Part shown: positions 59,955 to 64,000 of the stretch, one piece after another
How the letters are laid out: every line of letters starts with the position of its first letter
Position numbering within the stretch: the first letter of the stretch is position 1
Assembly: GCA_964518335.1 (NCBI GenBank)
Contig: CAZFDT010000006.1
Location: 48,495-112,494, forward strand
From: CAZFDT01 sp964518335
GTDB taxonomy: Bacteria > Planctomycetota > Phycisphaerae > Phycisphaerales > Phycisphaeraceae
Reading direction: 5' to 3'
Length of the DNA: 64,000 bases
The notes under the pieces: generated by a model
Told to the model about the DNA's origin: nothing
Seen by the model: the letters and a program-made list of their open reading frames with translations, nothing else
Database searches by the model: none
Position numbers and translations under genes: made by a program

Positions 59955-60722
59955 ATGACACGTCGCATGATCACCATCGCAAGTCTGGTCTTCGCCACGA
60001 CAACCGGTCTGTCCTCACTGGCACATGCGGGCATCGTGACGACCGAGGCCCAGCCCATTTCCGCGTGGACCGGCACACCGACGATTGTGGCCGGCCCGCT
60101 GACCAACGCCACCGGCGAGGTCGCCAACACGAGCAACCTGCGCGCCCAGTCATTCCTGGCGCCGACGAACGGCGTCCTTGACAAGGTCGATGTCGTCTAT
60201 ACCACCCGCAACTTCGGCGCCAACGCCCACCTCGACACCGTGTTCGTGCGGCTCGTCGAGTTGACCCCCGCTCAAGCCGCCGCCGAGACCTATCCCAGCT
60301 CGCTGACCAGCCTCCTCACCGCCAGTCTGTCGTTCGGCATCACCGACGCATCGAACACCGGCGGGGCCAACATCACCGTGGGCGGCAGCACGAAGGTGCT
60401 GACCCTGGACTTCACCGGCGCCGATGAAGTGACGCTCGTGGCGGGTAAGTATTACAGCTTCGAGTTCTACGGCGGCGATGGATCGTTCATGGTCTATCGC
60501 GGCAACTCGGTCGCCAACGACTACGCCGACGGCGCTTATTACCTGGCGTCCGGGGCGTCCAATGTCTTCGGCGACCGGACGCACTACGGCCAGTCGTTCA
60601 ACCCGGACCGCGGCGGCACCGAGCTGGGGATGGCGTTTTACATCGTCGTGCCGGAGCCGGCGTCGCTGGCGCTTCTGAGCGTGGGCGGTCTGCTGGCCGT
60701 GCGGCGTCGCCACCGCGCGTGA
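59955..60722 (+). CDS. PEP-CTERM protein sharing a domain with the GH16 enzyme
   Basis: Secreted protein of 255 residues. Signal peptide MITIASLVFATTTGLSSLAH, then a domain (about 30-225) alike in layout to the N-terminal domain of the GH16 enzyme: RAQSFLAPTNGVLDKVDVVY against the enzyme's MAQTFTVREACTLSHIHVAY, and LTLDFTGADEVTLVAGKYYS against LSLSFTGDDRVRLEAGKTYA. The C-terminus is the sorting signal VPEPASLALLSVGGLLAVRR. The start has GGAGGAG upstream. It probably binds or displays the same polysaccharide; no catalytic residues are seen. Confidence 0.85.
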   Translation: MTRRMITIASLVFATTTGLSSLAHAGIVTTEAQPISAWTGTPTIVAGPLTNATGEVANTSNLRAQSFLAPTNGVLDKVDVVYTTRNFGANAHLDTVFVRLVELTPAQAAAETYPSSLTSLLTASLSFGITDASNTGGANITVGGSTKVLTLDFTGADEVTLVAGKYYSFEFYGGDGSFMVYRGNSVANDYADGAYYLASGASNVFGDRTHYGQSFNPDRGGTELGMAFYIVVPEPASLALLSVGGLLAVRRRHRA

Positions 60723-60754
60723 TGCGGTAAAGTGTCGGCGGAAGCGGCAGCCCC

Positions 60755-61957
60755 ATGACCGTACACCGCCGGGTCATCCTGCTGGTCGAATCGACTTCGT
60801 CCTACGGTCGCGGCTGCCTGCGCGGGATCGCCCGGTATGCCCGCGCCCACGGCGGGTGGACGTTCAAGCGGCGCATCTTCAAGACCAACGTCCCGGTGAC
60901 GCTCCAGGAGCTGCGGGGCTGGGCCGGCGATGGCGTGATCGCCCGCATCGAGAGCGATCGTCTGGGCGGCATCCTGCGCGAGCTGGGCCTGCCGACGGTC
61001 GATCTGCGCAACGCGGTGCAGGTTCCCGGCTTCGGCGGGGTATACACCGACGACCGCCGCGTCGTCGAGCTGGCGATCGAGCACTTCGTGTCCAACGGGC
61101 TCAAGCACCTGGCGTTCTGCGGGTATCCGGGCGTGGACTTTTCCGAGGCCCGGCAGCGGGCGTTCGAGCAGATCGATGCGCCCGGCTGCGAGAAGCACGT
61201 CTATGCGGCGCCGCACGATCGGCACTGGGCGACCCGCCGCGGGCCCGAGGCGCAGCGCGAGGCGCCCGACGTGGGCGCGATCGCGTCGTGGCTGTTGCAG
61301 TTGCCCAAGCCGACGGGCGTGCTGGCGTGCAACGACACGCGCGGCCTGCACCTGCTGGAGGCGTGCGAGGCCGCCGGCGTTCGCGTGCCCTTCGACGTGG
61401 CGGCGGTCGGCGTGGACGACGACGACGTGCTCTGCGAGCTGTGCAACCCGGCGCTGAGCAGCGTCGCACCCAACGTCGAGGCCATCGGGTTCGACGCCGC
61501 CTCGCTGCTCAACCGCCTCATGGATGGCCAGCCGCCCCCCGACGCGCCCATCCTCATCCCGCCGATCGCCCTGGAGGTCCGCGAGTCCAGCGACTCGACC
61601 GCCCTGGCCGACCCCGTGCTGATCCAGGCCGTGCAGTTCATGCGCACCCGCGCCGGCGAGGGCATCAACGTGCAGGACGTCGTCGCCCACGTCGGCACCT
61701 CGCGCTCGACTTTCGAGCGCCAGTGCCAGCACCACCTGGGCTGCACGCCCCACGAGTTCCTCATGCGTTGCCGCATCGATCGCGTCGAGCGGTTGCTGGC
61801 GGCGACCGACTACAGCCTGGCGCAGATCGCCCACATGTCGGGCTTTCAGAGCTGCAGTTACATGATCAGCGTGTTTCGCGCCCGTGCCGGGCAGACGCCC
61901 AGCCAGTACCGCCGCGCCCGCCAGCCGGCGTCGAGCCGGTCCGACCCGCGGGGATGA
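60755..61957 (+). CDS. XylR-like regulator (LacI-type sensor with C-terminal AraC HTH)
   Basis: Regulator of 400 residues with the same architecture as the one at 49894: LacI-type sugar-binding part (VILLVESTSSYGRGCLRGIA; VAAVGVDDDDVLCELCNPAL) and AraC double helix-turn-helix at the end (MSGFQSCSYMISVFRARAGQ, then TPSQYRR). Start at 60755 follows a short space after the PEP-CTERM gene and fits family length. It lies between the GH16 cluster and the FAD oxidoreductase on the same strand, and may control both. An inverted repeat at 61974-61993 is a candidate operator. Confidence 0.87.
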   Translation: MTVHRRVILLVESTSSYGRGCLRGIARYARAHGGWTFKRRIFKTNVPVTLQELRGWAGDGVIARIESDRLGGILRELGLPTVDLRNAVQVPGFGGVYTDDRRVVELAIEHFVSNGLKHLAFCGYPGVDFSEARQRAFEQIDAPGCEKHVYAAPHDRHWATRRGPEAQREAPDVGAIASWLLQLPKPTGVLACNDTRGLHLLEACEAAGVRVPFDVAAVGVDDDDVLCELCNPALSSVAPNVEAIGFDAASLLNRLMDGQPPPDAPILIPPIALEVRESSDSTALADPVLIQAVQFMRTRAGEGINVQDVVAHVGTSRSTFERQCQHHLGCTPHEFLMRCRIDRVERLLAATDYSLAQIAHMSGFQSCSYMISVFRARAGQTPSQYRRARQPASSRSDPRG

Positions 61958-61973
61958 CGCAAGATTGGTGTTG

Positions 61974-61993
61974 GATGACGAGCTTTTGTCATC
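61974..61993. promoter_or_regulatory. Inverted repeat, candidate operator of the FAD oxidoreductase gene
   Basis: GATGAC (61974-61979) and GTCATC (61988-61993) with an 8-base spacer; another GATGAC copy lies at 61953. It lies about 88 bases before the start of the FAD oxidoreductase gene. It may bind the XylR-like protein, but no second copy elsewhere supports this. Confidence 0.3.
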
Positions 61994-62080
61994 TGCCCGC
62001 GCCGGGGTCGGCCCTATTCTGGTGCGTGGCGATCGGCGCCGCGTCCGGGCGACGTGGCCTTCGCCGCTACGGAGCGATCC

Positions 62081-63949
62081 ATGTCAGCGCAGCGTTTTGA
62101 TGTCGTGGTTCTGGGCGCGACGCCGGGGGGCATCGCCGCCGCGATCGCCGCCGCCCGCCAGGGCTGCTCGGTCGCCCTGCTCGACCGCTGGCCCCACATC
62201 GGCGGCCTGCCCGCCAACGGCCTGGGGGCCACCGACATCCACACCCGCGGCGCCACCGGCGGCCTGTTCACCGAGTTCACCCGACGCATCCACGCCCACT
62301 ACGCGCAGGCCTACGGCCCGCACTCGCCCCAGGTGGATCACTGCAGCAACGGATACCACTTCGAGCCTCGCGTCGCCGAGGTCGTCCTCGAAGGCATGCT
62401 CGACGAGCAGCCGGCGATTCAGGTGCTGCGGCATCGCCAGTTCGACGCCCTGGCCCAGCGCGTGACGGTCGAAGACGGGCGCCTGGCGCGGATGGCGGTG
62501 CGGAATCTGCAGAGCGGCGAGCTGGAGGAGTACGCCGCGGCCGTGTTCGTGGACGCCACGTACGAAGGCGACCTGGCGGCCGCCGCAGGCGCGCCCTTCC
62601 GACTGGGCCGCGAAGGTTTCAACGACCACCGCGAGCCCAACGCGGGGCGGGTGTACCTGCGCTGGTCCGGGCCCGCCGACTCGGGCGCGATCTTCGAGGA
62701 AGCCAACCGCGTGCGCTTGCGCTACGATGGCGGCGTGCCCGGCCCCGGCTCGACCCTCGAGGCCGACCACGCCATTCAGGCCTACAACTACCGCGTCTGC
62801 CTCACCGACGCGCCGGACAACCGCATCCCGATTCCCAAGCCGGCCAACTACGACCGCGGCGAGTTCGCGTCGCTGGTCGAGGACGTGCGATCGGGGCACG
62901 TCGTCGGGTTTCTCAACGACTACTGGCTGGACGCCGGCGTGGTCAACCCATGCCGACTGCCCAACGGCAAGACCGACTCGAACAACCATCACAGCGCGTT
63001 CATTTCGACGGACCTGCCGGAGGAGAACTGGCCCTGGCCGACCGCCGACTGGGCGTGGCGCGACCAGTTCGCCCAGCGACTGCGCGACTACACGCTGGGG
63101 TTGCTCTGGTTCGCGCAGCACGACACCGAGTTGCCGCAGTGGTTTCGCCGCGATGCGCAGCGGTGGGGTCTGGCCAAGGACGAATACACCGACAACGGGT
63201 GCTTTCCACGGCAGGTGTACGTGCGCGAGGGACGGCGCGTGGAAGGGGAGTACCTGTTCACCGCGCACGACGCGATTCCGACGGGCCCGGGGCTGCGGCC
63301 GCCGATCCACGCCGACAGCATCACGGCGAGCCACTACAGCATCGACTCGCACGCCTGCCGCAAGCGCGAGCCGGGGCGGATCGGGCTGGACGGGTTCATG
63401 TCGTATCCGACCGAGCCTTACACCGTGCCGTACGGCGTGATCGTGCCCAAGGCGGTGGACGGGCTGCTGACGCCGGTGCCGGTGAGTGCGACGCACCTGG
63501 GCTACGGCACGCTGCGCATGGAGCCGTGCTGGATGGCTCTGGGCGAAGCGGCGGGGATCGCGGCGGCGCTGAGCGTTCGCCACGGGCAGGCGGTGCGTCG
63601 CATCGACGTGGGTCAACTGCAGCACATGCTCGTGCGGGACGGCGCGGTGCTGCTGTATTTCCGCGATCTCGATCCGTCGCACCCGCGTTTCGCCGCGGCG
63701 CAGTATTTCGGCCTGCGCGGGGCGCTGCCGCAGTGGCACGCCCGACTCGACGAGCCGGTGTCGCCCGCCGACGCCCGGCAGTGGTGCGCGCTGGCGGGTG
63801 TGCCACAGCCCGACGACTGTCGCCCGGGCGTCACGACGCGCGGTGAACTGCTGCAGCACCTGTACGACGCCGTCCACCACCCGCCGGGCGCGACCGTTCA
63901 GACGAAGCCGCGCCCGGCAAGGCGCCGCGCCGTCGTGGAACGGGTGTGA
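62081..63949 (+). CDS. FAD-dependent oxidoreductase
   Basis: Flavoprotein of 622 residues of the same broad group as the gene at 3696 (FAD_oxidored), but only weakly alike outside the cofactor motifs. VVVLGATPGGIAAAIAAARQ binds FAD, followed by PHIGGLPANGLGATDIHTRG, FVDATYEGDLAAAAGAPFRL and, near the C-terminus, SATHLGYGTLRMEPCWMALG, which is characteristic of the group. There is no signal peptide. ATG 62081 has GGAG at 7 bases; the frame opens at a GTG at 62054. It follows a XylR-like regulator by 123 bases and a candidate operator lies between. Substrate unknown. Confidence 0.87.
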   Translation: MSAQRFDVVVLGATPGGIAAAIAAARQGCSVALLDRWPHIGGLPANGLGATDIHTRGATGGLFTEFTRRIHAHYAQAYGPHSPQVDHCSNGYHFEPRVAEVVLEGMLDEQPAIQVLRHRQFDALAQRVTVEDGRLARMAVRNLQSGELEEYAAAVFVDATYEGDLAAAAGAPFRLGREGFNDHREPNAGRVYLRWSGPADSGAIFEEANRVRLRYDGGVPGPGSTLEADHAIQAYNYRVCLTDAPDNRIPIPKPANYDRGEFASLVEDVRSGHVVGFLNDYWLDAGVVNPCRLPNGKTDSNNHHSAFISTDLPEENWPWPTADWAWRDQFAQRLRDYTLGLLWFAQHDTELPQWFRRDAQRWGLAKDEYTDNGCFPRQVYVREGRRVEGEYLFTAHDAIPTGPGLRPPIHADSITASHYSIDSHACRKREPGRIGLDGFMSYPTEPYTVPYGVIVPKAVDGLLTPVPVSATHLGYGTLRMEPCWMALGEAAGIAAALSVRHGQAVRRIDVGQLQHMLVRDGAVLLYFRDLDPSHPRFAAAQYFGLRGALPQWHARLDEPVSPADARQWCALAGVPQPDDCRPGVTTRGELLQHLYDAVHHPPGATVQTKPRPARRRAVVERV

Positions 63950-63953
63950 CGTC

Positions 63954-64000
63954 TCAGGTGAGCCTGGTTTCGACGAGTTCGCAGATGCTGTGAAGCAGGA
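63954..64000 (-). CDS. C-terminal fragment of an unidentified gene, cut by the window edge
   Basis: On the minus strand the end reads LLHSICELVETRLT before a TGA at 63956-63954. The composition fits a real C-terminus of an alpha-helical protein, convergent with the FAD oxidoreductase gene, but 14 codons are too few to identify it. Confidence 0.3.
   Translation of the reverse strand, partial: LLHSICELVETRLT

Overview
The window looks like the chromosome of a high-GC bacterium of the phylum Planctomycetota, most likely class Phycisphaerae. Four things point there: several PEP-CTERM proteins; short pseudopilins of the GFTLIELLVVISI type that end in a DG(H) motif; XylR-like regulators joining a LacI-type sensor to an AraC DNA-binding domain; and repeated Gfo/Idh/MocA oxidoreductases beside sugar-active enzymes. 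I saw no rRNA, tRNA, CRISPR array, insertion sequence or phage gene. The assignment is inference from gene content, not from a marker phylogeny.

Bases 1-21,700 form a carbohydrate island. Two Gfo/Idh/MocA oxidoreductases flank a GntR/LacI-type regulator (32-3664). A long minus-strand run follows (10750 down to 3696): an IclR-type regulator, a PEP-CTERM protein, a pseudopilin, a five-bladed-propeller glycosidase-like protein, a cysteine-synthase-like PLP enzyme and an FAD oxidoreductase. Next come a C45-type Ntn-hydrolase and an esterase (minus) divergent from a DUF4838 protein (plus). A last minus-strand operon (21654 down to 15229) encodes a hydroxyacid dehydrogenase, a KDPG-type aldolase, a solute-binding-protein/permease fusion and an unusual second permease. 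Four copies of one 6-5-6 palindrome flank two sigma-70-like promoters, upstream of the IclR gene and in the DUF4838/esterase divergent region, which suggests one shared regulon.

Bases 22,000-38,600 hold housekeeping genes: PhoH/PIN ATPase, rpmB, dnaG, rpoD, holA, a lipoprotein, then a tight pyrR-pyrB-gmk run, a GmhB-like phosphatase with a membrane tail, waaF, a GT4 glycosyltransferase, rpsL, rpsG, and a GT1 glycosyltransferase reading towards rpsG. dnaG carries two in-frame runs of short tandem repeats.

Bases 38,600-50,000 start with a GH-clan-A-like protein and a third Gfo/Idh/MocA gene. A SAM-I riboswitch then controls a threonine-synthase-like enzyme, a ThiS/MoaD-like carrier ending in GG, a NIL-domain protein and an E1-like ThiF/MoeB enzyme; a kinase-like protein, a DinB protein and a cysteine desulfurase follow. 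This is the most interesting locus: it looks like a sulfur-carrier route to homocysteine/methionine. Directly downstream, a DAHP synthase gene is preceded by a leader peptide with eight aromatic residues in a row of nine, and by a terminator: an aromatic amino acid attenuator. An aldo/keto reductase and a GNAT acetyltransferase complete this part.

Bases 50,000-64,000 are a second polysaccharide island: two XylR-like regulators, three PEP-CTERM proteins (one an esterase), a sialate O-acetylesterase, two pseudopilins, a multidomain GH16 enzyme and a second FAD oxidoreductase. No exosortase, pilus machinery or ABC-importer ATPase lies in the window, so these systems must use components encoded elsewhere.
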